From UBA7957 sp965224675 (lineage in GTDB: Bacteria; Pseudomonadota; Gammaproteobacteria; Granulosicoccales; Granulosicoccaceae): a stretch of DNA of 64,000 bases. The DNA is taken from positions 2,108,001-2,172,000 of the forward strand of contig CBDDAA010000004.1 in the NCBI GenBank assembly GCA_965224675.1. The letters run 5' to 3'. The notes beneath the pieces were generated by a model, which saw only the letters and a program-made list of their open reading frames with translations, was not told where the DNA came from and searched no databases. This document shows positions 16,780 through 25,636 of this stretch, piece by piece (within the stretch, counting starts at the first letter, position 1; each line of letters starts with the position of its first letter). Both the position numbers and the translations under genes were made by a program.

Positions 16780-17745
16780 ATATGGACACTCCATAGAATT
16801 CAAATTAATTTTCAATATTTTTTGCGTTTTTACCTTTTTCAGGCTGAACAATTCCAATAAAGCTGATTTTCAGCTTCACCAGGATGACCTTGTTTTCTAT
16901 CAGTACTTAATAAATATTTCTGGTTCTTACAGCCATTATGCTTGGGTAATAAAATGCGGCTTTGACAACTATCCCGCTTCTAATCACGCCTGTTAAGTTT
17001 GCGCGCAGCCTTAATGAGATTTAAGATGACTCTATCTCCTTTTGGGCTAAGAGCTTATCCGCTGTTTGCTCGATTTTTTTAATTCTATCAGTCAAATACA
17101 ACAATTTAATCTCTAGCTCGCGCAAAAACTCGCGTGCCGTGTACGTCAGTTCATTCTCTGCATCTTCCAAGACAAAAGGCCGTTCTGTGATTAATGTTTT
17201 AATTCCAGTTTTAAATACAACCCCATACTCCGCTAATAAACCTCTCATCTGATTGGATAAAGCGGTTCTCGCCTTCATTAATCTGTGTCGTATTTTGTCC
17301 AGACTCTGCACATCCTGTTGCTCATAAGATTTCACTCGAACAAAGCTCGCTCTTGGTCGTAAGGCCGCTTCGGCAATAGCGACTGCATCGTTATAATCAG
17401 TCTTGTTACCTACAACAAAGGGTTTGACCTGATGAGGTGGTACCAGGTTAACTTCATAGCCGTTTTGTTGGAATAGCCGTCCCCAATAATTAGAGCTATA
17501 ACAAGCCTCCATCACTACCCGTTTGGCATCCAGCTGCATAACGGTCTCTAGCTGCTTACCTCGTCTAACTTTATTGTTGCTGCGAACCTTGTTGTTTTCA
17601 TTTAACAAGCAAACCTGAAAAACATTCTTTGCCAAATCGATACTAATTACGCTATTGTTACCCATGATGGATGCTCCTCTTTAACTTTGATTTGAGATAC
17701 AAAGTTTGGCACATTACGATGCCCGTTGGGGGGTGTCCATCTCAT
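16780..17745 (-). mobile_element. IS110-family element with internal deletion
   Basis: The transposase gene on the - strand keeps the N-terminal half only, and about 240 bp of non-coding DNA follow. Directly after the deletion another frame reads KAARKLNRRD and stops, which could be the original C-terminal end. GTGTCCAT occurs on the + strand near 17735 and, inverted, near 16785, and may mark the ends. IS110 ends carry the bridge RNA, so a non-autonomous, RNA-bearing remnant is possible. Boundaries are approximate. Confidence 0.6.
17021..17665 (-). pseudogene. IS110-family transposase, N-terminal DEDD domain only
   Basis: 214 codons against about 340 in intact proteins. The DEDD (RuvC-like) domain is clear: the first Asp in SVISIDLAKNVFQVCL, Glu in VVMEACYSSNYWGRLF, and Asp residues in VVGNKTDYNDAVAIAEAA. 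It runs on into the coiled-coil-like linker (ALSNQMRGLLAEYGV ... RIKKIEQTADKLLAQ) and stops. The C-terminal Transposase_20 domain with the catalytic Ser is missing, so it should not transpose. Confidence 0.85.
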
Positions 17746-17746
17746 C

Positions 17747-17868
17747 ACTCATAACTTAATAACTACGTTCTAACATACCAAACTCTACAACAGGATTTTC
17801 ACAGTACTCAGCTTCATTTTATGCAGACGTACAAACTCTCGGATTCCAAGGCAGTTAAGTTATGAGTG
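17747..17868. repeat. 14-bp perfect inverted repeat pair
   Basis: CACTCATAACTTAA at 17747-17760 is matched exactly by TTAAGTTATGAGTG at 17855-17868, enclosing about 94 bp. It abuts the presumed right end of the IS110-family element. It may be a small non-autonomous element or part of an older insertion; the enclosed DNA has no gene. The rest of 17869-18154 holds nothing recognisable. Confidence 0.45.
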
Positions 17869-18154
17869 TTCCCCTAGGCACCTTTCCCCTGCCAACATAC
17901 AACTCCTGGTTTTCGCTGCAAAAACGAACCCACACTGCCCTAACTAACTGCGACAACTAACGTATGGAGAGTGGATGTCGAAGTTTCTTTTGTTAACCCA
18001 TCACCAAAGTAGTATCAGGGCAACTTGAAATGCTGCTTCCAGTTGTTTCCCATAACAAATCACGCAAATAAGGGGCATACGTCAAGATCATTTTTTCCTC
18101 GCCGAAGAGTACCAATATGTGGTATCAATTAATAATAGAAAGGTAGGTGATATC

Positions 18155-18406
18155 ATGGCTAAAAACACAAGTATCGTGCTCGGCGAGCATTTTGACAGTT
18201 TCATTTCCACACAAATTCAGGACGGTCGCTATGGCTCAGCAAGCGAGGTTGTACGCCAAGGTTTACGTTTGCTTGAAGAACATGAGCAGAAAGTAGAAGC
18301 GCTACGACGAGCTTTGATAGAAGGTGAAGAAAGCGGCGATGCAGGTATTCTCGATATGGAAGAAATTCGCCTAGAAGCTATGTGTGAAACAGGTTTAACG
18401 CCCTAA
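18155..18406 (+). CDS. parD: ParD-family antitoxin
   Basis: 83 aa from the ATG at 18155, preceded by GGTAGGTGA; a longer frame from 18119 adds a non-homologous leader. The ribbon-helix-helix N-terminus (NTSIVLGEHFDSFISTQIQD) and the conserved GRYGSASEVVRQGLRLLEEHE are those of type II ParD antitoxins. The acidic C-terminus that normally wraps ParE is present. The toxin gene starts 4 nt downstream but is broken, so this antitoxin is orphaned. Confidence 0.9.
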   Translation: MAKNTSIVLGEHFDSFISTQIQDGRYGSASEVVRQGLRLLEEHEQKVEALRRALIEGEESGDAGILDMEEIRLEAMCETGLTP

Positions 18407-18508
18407 ACAATGTTCAAAATCAAAAAATCACGTAAAGCACAAACAGATATTTCAGAGGTTTGAAAATACAGCTACCATAAGTGGGGTATAGATCAAGCTA
18501 ATATTTAT

Positions 18509-19102
18509 TAGTCATTTAAAAGGTTAAAACCACCGCCTTTAGGCGGTCAGATTTATCTGCGATATATTCATAGATTCATAATAACGCAGGAGTCTGGAGA
18601 TGGACTATCGTTATGGAAGTCATACGGTTTACAAAATTCAGTATCACTTTGTATTTGTCACGAAGTATCGCTATCAAGTGTTAAGAGGGGATGTTGGTTT
18701 AAGGGTAAGGGAGCTGATTCGTCAGACCTGCCAGGCATTCGAGATAGAAATATTAAAAGGAGTGGTAAGTAAAGACCACGTGCATTTGTTCGTATCTTCA
18801 CCGCCAACGATGGCACCGAGTGAAATTATGAGGCGAATCAAAGGTCGCAGTTCAGCCAAGCTATTTGAGAGTTTCCCGGATCTTAAAAAACGCTTCTGGG
18901 GTCGCCATTTTTGGGCACGAGGGTATTTTTGTGTTACGTCAGGTGAGTTGACAGAGGAAATGATCAAAACCTATTTGGAGCATCATTTTGAGCCAAAGGG
19001 AGACGATAATTTCAGGACGGAAGAATGAACGGGTCTATTCGACCCGTATCCGGACTTTAGTCCTTAATACTAACCCTCCTGCTTTAGCAGGTGGTTGTTG
19101 AG
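18509..19102 (+). mobile_element. IS200/IS605-family element (tnpA only) inserted in parE
   Basis: About 594 bp, boundaries deduced from the parE frame on both sides. Subterminal hairpins lie near each end: CCGCC-TTTA-GGCGG-type at about 18530-18545 and CCTGC-TTTA-GCAGG at about 19077-19090, as expected for single-strand-transposing IS200 elements, which make no target duplication. It carries tnpA without tnpB. Confidence 0.85.
18600..19028 (+). CDS. tnpA: IS200/IS605-family Y1 transposase TnpA
   Basis: 142 aa, normal size for the family. The HUH motif is HVHLFV (about residues 60-65) and the catalytic Tyr lies in MIKTYLEHHF near residue 122. N-terminal YKIQYHFVFVTKYRYQVL and the FWGRHFWARGYFCVTSG block are highly typical. 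AGGAG lies 10 nt upstream of the ATG. It looks intact and perhaps active. Confidence 0.92.
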   Translation: MDYRYGSHTVYKIQYHFVFVTKYRYQVLRGDVGLRVRELIRQTCQAFEIEILKGVVSKDHVHLFVSSPPTMAPSEIMRRIKGRSSAKLFESFPDLKKRFWGRHFWARGYFCVTSGELTEEMIKTYLEHHFEPKGDDNFRTEE

Positions 19103-19308
19103 TATGACGTACTGATCAAGGCGATAAATCGTCTTGCGCAAAACCCTGAAATAGGACGAAAACGTGACGATTTAAAATTAGGTTACCGTTCATTGCAGGT
19201 AGAAAAGCACACGATTTTCTACAGGGTTACAGGTAACACAATAATGATAATCCGTATCATTCACGGCAGTATGTTTGCTAGGAAACATTTGCAATAAGTT
19301 GCCTGATA

Positions 19309-19336
19309 TTAGACACTTCCCTAGGAAAGTGTTTAA
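19309..19336. repeat. 28-bp palindromic site 1, upstream of a cargo gene
   Basis: Arms TTAGACACTT and AAAGTGTTTAA surround a CCCTAGG-type centre. The site is palindromic apart from two positions. A closely related site lies in inverse orientation at 20134-20161, and the two bracket a single gene. The layout (about 11-bp arms, 6-bp spacer) resembles sites of tyrosine recombinases, but the bases are not those of canonical dif. Confidence 0.6.
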
Positions 19337-19393
19337 TGCATCATCCACTTGTGTTTAATCTGCTAATTGAGAAAATGGTAAGGTAGAAATATA

Positions 19394-20014
19394 ATGGTAT
19401 GTAGACTAAAGCTAAATCCGATTATTTTTATAGCTCCTGCTATCGCACTGGCCTCAATACAAACAACTTTTGCACAAACGAAATCGGTAGAATCCACTTC
19501 TGAACCTACAACCTTACCCGATGAAGTAGGAAACAAAGAACAGAGTTTAAAATCTACTAGTGCAGAAAATGGAATTCAATCTTGGGGCATGAGTTTCGGA
19601 TTGGGGCTCGAAAAGTTTAGAAACAACTATATAGAGCGAGCTTCTATTAATGGTGAGTCTCGAGTTGTAATAGTTGAGAAGAAGTTTGATGAGCAAGCAA
19701 GTGGTTGGTTAACTCTAAATTGGCGACCTGAAAAATTTGTACATAACAATTATGCATTAGGTTTTTATGTGGGTGTAAAGATTACGGGTGCAAGCGGTAA
19801 TGCTTTTGACGGTTTTAGCTTTGGGCCACAGGTATCGTTTCGGGTATCTGAAGGGTCACCTATAAACATAGGATTTGGTTGGGTTGCTCATCAGACCCGA
19901 AAACTGGCCACGGGAATTGTTGATGGAGAGCCGTTACCTAAACATTTCGATGAGATTAAGTTTCGGGAAACCACGGAAAATAGTTGGATGGTTATGGTTT
20001 CGAAATCTTTTTGA
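19394..20014 (+). CDS. Exported outer-membrane-like protein of unknown function
   Basis: 206 aa with a signal peptide (LNPIIFIAPAIALASIQTTFAQ), a polar Ser/Thr/Glu-rich linker to about residue 60, and then alternating polar/hydrophobic strands rich in Gly and aromatic residues (WGMSFGLGLEKF, GWLTLNWRPEKF, ALGFYVGVKI, PINIGFGWVAHQ), ending in VMVSKSF. The terminal Phe and beta pattern suggest a small beta-barrel. I do not recognise the family. It is the only gene between the two inverted palindromic sites at 19309-19336 and 20134-20161, so it looks like the cargo of a small module. Confidence 0.65.
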   Translation: MVCRLKLNPIIFIAPAIALASIQTTFAQTKSVESTSEPTTLPDEVGNKEQSLKSTSAENGIQSWGMSFGLGLEKFRNNYIERASINGESRVVIVEKKFDEQASGWLTLNWRPEKFVHNNYALGFYVGVKITGASGNAFDGFSFGPQVSFRVSEGSPINIGFGWVAHQTRKLATGIVDGEPLPKHFDEIKFRETTENSWMVMVSKSF

Positions 20015-20133
20015 GCTTTAATTAAACCATATTAATATAGAGTGCGGAAGCTTTCGAGAAAAATCATCTTTCAATACATTACATGAATCATATGGTCTAG
20101 TCTCAAAACCAAAAACCTATTCTTCTTCTTGAA

Positions 20134-20161
20134 GTAAACACTTTACTAGCAAAGTGTCTAA
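20134..20161. repeat. 28-bp palindromic site 2, inverse copy of site 1
   Basis: Read on the - strand it has TTAGACACTT, a TGCTAG-type centre and TAAAGTGTTTA, matching site 1 at 24 of 28 positions with the differences concentrated in the centre. Conserved arms with a variable spacer are what a recombinase-binding site would show. Confidence 0.6.
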
Positions 20162-20253
20162 TCTAATGGCTATTTTTCTTCTAAATTCAAGGGTAAGTTA
20201 GTACATTAGTATTAAAAAATTGCTCTAACCAAATGATGCCGAAAATCAATATA

Positions 20254-20528
20254 TTACAACTCCAGTTCACTGTGAGGACCGAGACGAACCAGCTGCAATA
20301 CATCCTCACCGGGTTTGCGATAGATAAGCACCAAGGGTTTAATATGACAATCTCGGTAATCCTTCCAGTCACCTGTTAAACTGTGATCACGGTACCTTTC
20401 ACTTAACGCTTGGTGTTAATAATATTTTCCAGAACTTCGGTAAATGCGCTTTGCAGTGTCTTTCGATGTCGTCCTTTTGCTTCTCGTTTATAGTCGCGTT
20501 TAAATTGATTGGTTCTTTCAATCCTCAC
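20254..20528 (-). pseudogene. yafQ: yafQ-type toxin, frameshifted
   Basis: Starting at a GTG (20528) that overlaps the antitoxin gene, the frame reads RIERTNQFKRDYKREAKGRH and FTEVLENIINT, then breaks. In another frame, about 20410 onward, it continues QALSERYRDHSLTGDWKDY, RDCHIKPLVLIYRKPGEDVL and LVRLGPHSELEL. These are the two halves of a YafQ/RelE-family mRNA interferase of about 90 aa, joined by a one-base shift. The catalytic-region histidines are retained, but the product would be truncated. Confidence 0.85.
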
Positions 20529-20751
20529 TGTTTAAATCAGTCAATAGGTCGTCTGAATTATTAAAAGACTCCAGCTGTCCATTGCGCGCGTCTTTCATTG
20601 CCTGGATAGTTTCCTCATTGGGCACTAAGGGTTCTAAGGGTAACGCTTTTTCTTTGGCAACTCGGGTGAGCATAATTCTAAAGGCGCCTGGCACGGTTAG
20701 ACCCATCGTGGCAAGCACGATGGTCGCTTCTCCAAAAGGATTTAAGCACAA
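20518..20751 (-). pseudogene. dinJ: dinJ/RelB-type antitoxin, N-terminus missing
   Basis: Residues from ATIVLATMGLTVPGAFRIML through TRVAKEKALPLEPLVPNEET to DLLTDLNSED are a clear RelB/DinJ antitoxin. The usual N-terminal strand and start (about 18 residues, part of the ribbon-helix-helix dimer) are replaced by an unrelated MCLNPFGE. The break near 20740 means neither member of this pair is intact. Confidence 0.8.
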
Positions 20752-21044
20752 TCACATATTCCATAGAGTCTTTGAAGATGTCATTCGTATTGAGCGGATA
20801 AATCCTTCTCTGAAAATACTTATATCGAAGGCGAAATCATACAGGAACAGCTCTTTCATTCTGAGCCTTGAGGGGTTAATGTAGGGCCATGCTTAATCGG
20901 TGCAACAAATCCTTCTGTTTATTGAATTAATCGGGTAGATAGGATCTCTTGAAAACACCTGATGGTTTCTGCTGCTTTAACAGACGCTTGCCTGGACGAA
21001 AAATCACCCAACTTTGCTTAAAAACCAACTAGAGAATCATTTAT
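20752..21044. other. Intergenic region before azlC
   Basis: About 290 bp separating the dinJ remnant from azlC. I see no gene; it marks the right edge of the accessory island and should hold the azlC promoter. Confidence 0.5.
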
Positions 21045-21749
21045 ATGCCTCAATCCAAAATAGCTTTTTGGCGTGGTTTTAGAGATTGCAGTCCTTTTAT
21101 TTTGGTGGTGGCGCCTTTTGGTCTTTTATTTGGTGTAGTCGCAAGCGAAGCAGGTTTGAATTTATTAGAGACCATGACGATGACCATCCTGGTTATTGCT
21201 GGAGCAGCACAATTTACCGCACTTGCATTAATTGAGGATCAGGCACCAACGATAGTGGTTATTATTGCGGCACTTGCCGTGAATATGCGTATGGCGATGT
21301 ATTCTGCGGCGTTGGTGCCACATCTAGGCAAAACTTCTTTACGGACAAGGGCACTGGCGTCCTATTTTATGGTGGATCAAACCTTTGCGGTCTCCATCAA
21401 GGAATTTGAAAGTGATCCTGAACTGCCTATCGCTAACAAAGTGGCTTATTATTTTGGCTGTGCAGCCTCGGTGTGTCCTGTTTGGTATGGGTTTTCTTTG
21501 TTAGGCGCACTCGTCGGTGAATCCATTCCAAAGGAATACTCACTCGACTTTGCTATTCCGATTTGTTTTATTTCTTTGATAGCGCCTATGCTGCGTAGTT
21601 TCCCGCATTTGGTTTGTGCGCTGGTTTCGATCATTATGGCTGTATTATTGGCCTGGATGCCCTACAACCTTTGGCTTATTGTCGCGGCAATTGTTGCCAT
21701 GATGGCAGGTGCAAAAACCGAGCTTTGGTTAGAGGGGCGAAAATCGTGA
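21045..21749 (+). CDS. azlC: AzlC family branched-chain amino acid exporter large subunit
   Basis: 234-aa inner-membrane protein with several hydrophobic segments. The AzlC-typical APFGLLFGVVASEAGL, AGAAQFTALALI, VNMRMAMYSAALVPHL and SYFMVDQTFAVS blocks are present. With AzlD it forms an exporter of branched-chain or related amino acids. It overlaps azlD by 4 nt (GTGA). Confidence 0.9.
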   Translation: MPQSKIAFWRGFRDCSPFILVVAPFGLLFGVVASEAGLNLLETMTMTILVIAGAAQFTALALIEDQAPTIVVIIAALAVNMRMAMYSAALVPHLGKTSLRTRALASYFMVDQTFAVSIKEFESDPELPIANKVAYYFGCAASVCPVWYGFSLLGALVGESIPKEYSLDFAIPICFISLIAPMLRSFPHLVCALVSIIMAVLLAWMPYNLWLIVAAIVAMMAGAKTELWLEGRKS

Positions 21750-22075
21750 TTACGGGTCACCTTAGCACCTGGATTGTAATTATTAGCCTGGGAATAGGGA
21801 CTTATTTAATTCGCTTTTCTTTCCTCGGTTTGATTGGCGACAGGGAATTGCCAGACTGGTGTTTACGCCATTTGCGATTTGTTGCGGTAGCGGTTATGCC
21901 GGCCTTAATCACACCGTTGGTGATTTGGCCAGATGCCACTGGTGGAGAGCCTGATCCGGCCCGATTGCTTGCCGCATTACTGGCATTTCTGGTTGGTATT
22001 AAGTTCAATAGTGTTATAGGTGCCGTAGTGACGGGAATGATCAGTCTCTATGCCATACAGAATTTTTTAAACTAG
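21746..22075 (+). CDS. azlD: AzlD family branched-chain amino acid exporter small subunit
   Basis: 109 aa from a GTG that overlaps the azlC stop. A longer upstream frame reads azlC sequence and is not used. Four hydrophobic segments, with the family's IGTYLIRFSFLGL and RFVAVAVMPALITPL stretches. It pairs with the upstream AzlC. Confidence 0.88.
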   Translation: MITGHLSTWIVIISLGIGTYLIRFSFLGLIGDRELPDWCLRHLRFVAVAVMPALITPLVIWPDATGGEPDPARLLAALLAFLVGIKFNSVIGAVVTGMISLYAIQNFLN

Positions 22076-22228
22076 GGGTCGTCGGCATCAATCGCTAGTT
22101 ATCTTCTAAACCCTCTAATTCATGCTATGGTGGTGTCAGGAAACTACATTTGTACTCCATCTACTTTATATTGACAGCTACGACCACTTTTTCATTTATT
22201 ATTTTGGTTTTTCGAGAAAATACAACTT

Positions 22229-22603
22229 ATGCAAATCGATTCAATATACAAAGGCTCATGTCACTGCGGCGCCGTCGAATTTGAGGTTACATTGCCAGTT
22301 GGTTTGCTAAATCCATCACGCTGCAATTGCTCGATTTGTCGAAGAAAAGGTGCGCTGGTTGTGTCAGTGCCACTGGCTGCATTGAAACTGAGAAAAGGCG
22401 AAGAGGTGCTGACACTTTATCAGTTTAATACCTTTACGGCCAAACACTATTTTTGCTCGGTATGCGGAATTTACACGCACCACAAACGACGATCCAATCC
22501 TGATCAATATAGTGTAAATACAGGTTGCCTTGATGATATCGATTCCCTGGAATTAGGTGAAGTTTCTATTGCGGATGGGAGGAATCACATATGTGATCGT
22601 TAG
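22229..22603 (+). CDS. GFA family (CENP-V/GFA zinc-binding) protein
   Basis: 124 aa with the zinc-binding pattern of glutathione-dependent formaldehyde-activating enzyme family proteins: GSCHCGAVEF at the N-terminus, SRCNCSICRRKG in the middle and FCSVCGIYTHHKRRSNP towards the end. The family name does not prove formaldehyde activity; most short members are uncharacterised. It stands alone, 150 nt after azlD. Confidence 0.85.
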   Translation: MQIDSIYKGSCHCGAVEFEVTLPVGLLNPSRCNCSICRRKGALVVSVPLAALKLRKGEEVLTLYQFNTFTAKHYFCSVCGIYTHHKRRSNPDQYSVNTGCLDDIDSLELGEVSIADGRNHICDR

Positions 22604-22720
22604 TGTTTTGTGAAACGATAATTGTCGTTTGACAACGGCTCTGCGAAAATTCCATGGTGTGTTCGAAGAGGTCAGTTGACCCGCTGAATACACTTAATCA
22701 TAATTATGTATTCAATTTTT

Positions 22721-23782
22721 TTACTGCGTCAATACTACTGCATGGTCAGCATTAATAACGAGTTGTACGTTTTCCCCCGGGTTATACCAGTCCACGCCGG
22801 CTCTATGGTTTTGATCAACTATCATTTCAGCACCCGCTGCCTTAATCAGATAGCGTACCTGACTGCCCAGGAATTCCCTATGGGTAATATTACCGGCTAA
22901 TGTTCCGCTATTTTCTGATGTGCAGATGGAGATGTTTTGTGGTCTGAGAACCAGTGAAGCGTCTCCAGGTGTTGCTGAGTTCAAATTTATCTTGTCACCG
23001 CTTTGAGTAACAAATTCAGTGCTTTCGTTTTTAACTTCCACGCGACCCTTTATGATGTTAGCTGTTCCCAGAAAGCCTGCAACGAACAGATTTTCTGGGG
23101 TGTCATAGAGTTCTTTAGGTGTACCAATTTGTTGGATGATCCCCCCTTCCAGTACCGCAAGTCTGTCAGCAGTAGTGTTGGCTTCTTCTTGATCGTGGGT
23201 TACAAAGATGGTCGTTAGCCCAAGTTTTCGTTGCAGTGACAGAAGCTCCCGACGCATCTGTACCCGTAAGTTCGCATCCAGATTGGATAGCGGTTCATCA
23301 AGTAACAATACCTGCGGTTCCACGACAACGGTGCGTGCCAGAGCAATACGTTGTTGTTGCCCTCCAGAGAGTTGCGAAGGCATACGATTGGCATATTCAA
23401 GCAAACCCACCAATTCAAGGGCGGCGTCTACACGTGGAGCTATTTCAGCTTTTGCAATCTTTTGTTCCTGCAAACCAAATGCAACGTTTGCTCTACAGTT
23501 CATATGTGGCCAGAGTGCATAGCTTTGAAAAACCATGCCGACATTGCGTTCCCAGGGCGGTAAATCCACTACACTTTTATCACCGATCAGTATCTCACCT
23601 TTCGGTTTTGGTCCAAAACCTGCGATTGCCCTTAATAAAGTGGACTTACCCGATCCGGAAGGTCCCAGGAAGGCAAAAAACTCCCCAGGTTCTATATGAA
23701 GATTTACCCCTGTGAGCACTTCGGTATTACCAAATGACAGGTAAAGATTTTCTATGCGAATACCGGGTATATTTGAAGTCAT
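22721..23782 (-). CDS. FbpC/AfuC-type ABC transporter ATP-binding protein
   Basis: 353 aa with an N-terminal ATPase domain and a C-terminal TOBE region (LVLRPQNISICTSE). Walker A GPSGSGKST, Q-loop QSYALWPHM, signature LSGGQQQR, Walker B VLLLDEPLSNLD and H-loop FVTHDQEEA are all present. It is last of the transporter genes after the two-domain permease, 45 nt away. The family includes ferric, phosphonate and sugar-phosphate importers, so the sequence alone does not name the substrate. Confidence 0.9.
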   Translation of the reverse strand: MTSNIPGIRIENLYLSFGNTEVLTGVNLHIEPGEFFAFLGPSGSGKSTLLRAIAGFGPKPKGEILIGDKSVVDLPPWERNVGMVFQSYALWPHMNCRANVAFGLQEQKIAKAEIAPRVDAALELVGLLEYANRMPSQLSGGQQQRIALARTVVVEPQVLLLDEPLSNLDANLRVQMRRELLSLQRKLGLTTIFVTHDQEEANTTADRLAVLEGGIIQQIGTPKELYDTPENLFVAGFLGTANIIKGRVEVKNESTEFVTQSGDKINLNSATPGDASLVLRPQNISICTSENSGTLAGNITHREFLGSQVRYLIKAAGAEMIVDQNHRAGVDWYNPGENVQLVINADHAVVLTQ

Positions 23783-23827
23783 GGACTTTTCCTGAAAATA
23801 TGATGCGCTGATGGTGGCCGTGTTCCT

Positions 23828-25561
23828 TCAGTTTGCATTCATCTCGGCCTTGCGTTTACGTTCACGCTCTAAAATTCGCTGTGACAGGTAGGTGCCAAAA
23901 CCTACAATGAGTACGGCTAATAAACCTAGTGCTGCACCTGGGCCACGCCCGGAAGGTGTTTGCATAAATAAATAAATACCGTAGGCAAGAGGCGCATCGG
24001 CTTCCTGACTGACTAACATAATGGTTGCTGACAGCTCAACTGCTGCTGTAGCAAAGCTGGTGATAAGACCTGCCAATATGCCACCGGCCATTAGGGGTAC
24101 AACAACGCGGCGAATGGTACTGGCTTTGTTTGCCCCCATATTTTCGGCTGCCTCTTCAAGCGAAATACTAATTTGTTGTATGGCGGCTGTGCAGGCGCGC
24201 AAGGCATAAGGCAGACGGCGGATAGTCAATGCTATGGCTATTATGACCCACCAGGATGCCAATGGCTTATCGATGAAGGGTACATTAATACTATGGAAGG
24301 TGCGTAAATAACCAATGCCTAATACCACTCCGGGGACAGCCAGTGCAGCTGTGGCTAAATAATCCAGCGTTTTGCGCCCCTTTATCCCGGTCCGTATTAC
24401 AATATAGGCGATGGCAGTGCCCAGAATGACATCAGCCAAGGATGCAATCCCTGCGTAAAGCAGCGTATTTTTAATATAGCCCATTGATTGCGATAATGCA
24501 CTGTGGAAATTTTCCAAGGTATAGGCATCAGGTAAAGGACTGTATGACCAAATGGTACCAAAGGCCAGCAGTGTCAGACCAAGGTGCGGAGAAAGCACCA
24601 TAAACAATATAAACAGAACCACGCCATAGGCAAGGATTTTTTCTGATGTTTTCAGATCGCGACGGCTGAGGCCGCCGCCGCCTTTTTGTACCGTTGAATA
24701 GTCTTTTCCCCGCATAAAAAGGAATGACGCCCATAAGGAAAGAATCGAAAAGGCAATAAGAATAAATGAGATGACATAACCCATCGGGTCAGAAATTCCA
24801 ATGGAAGATATTCTCAAGTAAGCTTGCGGGGCCAACATATTATTTACGTTAAGTAAAAGTGGTGTTCCCAAATCATCAAATACTTTAATAAAAACAAGTG
24901 CGGCGCCAGCAATATATCCTGGCATAGCGAGAGGGAAAACAATACGCCGAAATAATCGTGCGCCATAGGCGCCCAGATTCTGTGCAGATTCTTCCATGGA
25001 ACGATCAATATTATTGAGACTGGCTGACAGGTTAATTAGAATAAATGGAAAGTAATGGATGCTTTGAACTAATATGACCCCATTCAGACCCTCCATAAAG
25101 GGTATATTGATGCCAATATATTCATCCAGCAGTAGATTGATACTTCCGTTTCTGCCAAAAATCAACTGCATTGCTACAGCACCCACAAATGGTGGCATGA
25201 TCAATGGGATAAATCCCAAGCTCTGAATTAAAGCAGAACCTGTGAAATTAAAACGAGTGGTTATATAAGCCAGTGGTAAGGCAATCATGGTTGCCAGGAT
25301 CACTGACATGGCAGATACGTAAAATGAATTTATAAAACTTTCCCGAAACAGGGCCGTTTTGAAAAAATCCGAAAAATTCACTAGGGTCAGGGCACCTGTA
25401 TTCGGATCCAGGAACGCAACATAGATCACTTGTATTACCGGGATGATGAGAAATCCCACCAGTAATAAAGCAATGATCAATCCCGCTGTTTGCGCGCCGG
25501 TTAACTGCGGAAACAGACTCCATCCACGTTTTTGCGGAGCGGTATTTGTTAACGAGGTCAT
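23828..25561 (-). CDS. FbpB/AfuB-type fused ABC transporter permease
   Basis: 577-aa inner-membrane protein made of two binding-protein-dependent transport domains in tandem. Each half has an EAA loop: EESAQNLGAYGARLFRRIV in the first and EEAAENMGANKASTIRRVV in the second. About twelve hydrophobic segments are visible, with a charged linker near residues 270-300. It lies 75 nt after the solute-binding protein gene. Confidence 0.92.
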   Translation of the reverse strand: MTSLTNTAPQKRGWSLFPQLTGAQTAGLIIALLLVGFLIIPVIQVIYVAFLDPNTGALTLVNFSDFFKTALFRESFINSFYVSAMSVILATMIALPLAYITTRFNFTGSALIQSLGFIPLIMPPFVGAVAMQLIFGRNGSINLLLDEYIGINIPFMEGLNGVILVQSIHYFPFILINLSASLNNIDRSMEESAQNLGAYGARLFRRIVFPLAMPGYIAGAALVFIKVFDDLGTPLLLNVNNMLAPQAYLRISSIGISDPMGYVISFILIAFSILSLWASFLFMRGKDYSTVQKGGGGLSRRDLKTSEKILAYGVVLFILFMVLSPHLGLTLLAFGTIWSYSPLPDAYTLENFHSALSQSMGYIKNTLLYAGIASLADVILGTAIAYIVIRTGIKGRKTLDYLATAALAVPGVVLGIGYLRTFHSINVPFIDKPLASWWVIIAIALTIRRLPYALRACTAAIQQISISLEEAAENMGANKASTIRRVVVPLMAGGILAGLITSFATAAVELSATIMLVSQEADAPLAYGIYLFMQTPSGRGPGAALGLLAVLIVGFGTYLSQRILERERKRKAEMNAN

Positions 25562-25636
25562 TGTCAGCAGCCCTTTGGGAATCAGCGGTATTGCCCTACC
25601 GAGATAAAAACAACCTCGGTTGGGAGGGTCGTCTTT

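Larger units (their letters stand above)
18410..19297 (+). pseudogene. parE: parE toxin, interrupted by a nonsense codon and an IS200-type insertion
   Basis: The 5' part (18410-18508) reads MFKIKKSRKAQTDISEV, stop, KYSYHKWGIDQANIY, the ParE N-terminus with TGA (18461-18463) where the family has Trp. The 3' part (19103-19297) reads YDVLIKAINRLAQNPEIGRK and on to HTIFYRV and MIIRIIHGSMFARKHL. Both parts share one reading frame; joined at TAT they give a normal 97-98 aa ParE. The 594 bp between them is an IS200/IS605-family element. Two independent lesions make it dead. Confidence 0.88.

Noticed and set aside
19309..20161. Canonical dif/pdif or attC sites
   Set aside because: The arm sequences do not match the XerC/XerD or attC consensus; reported only as unidentified palindromic sites.
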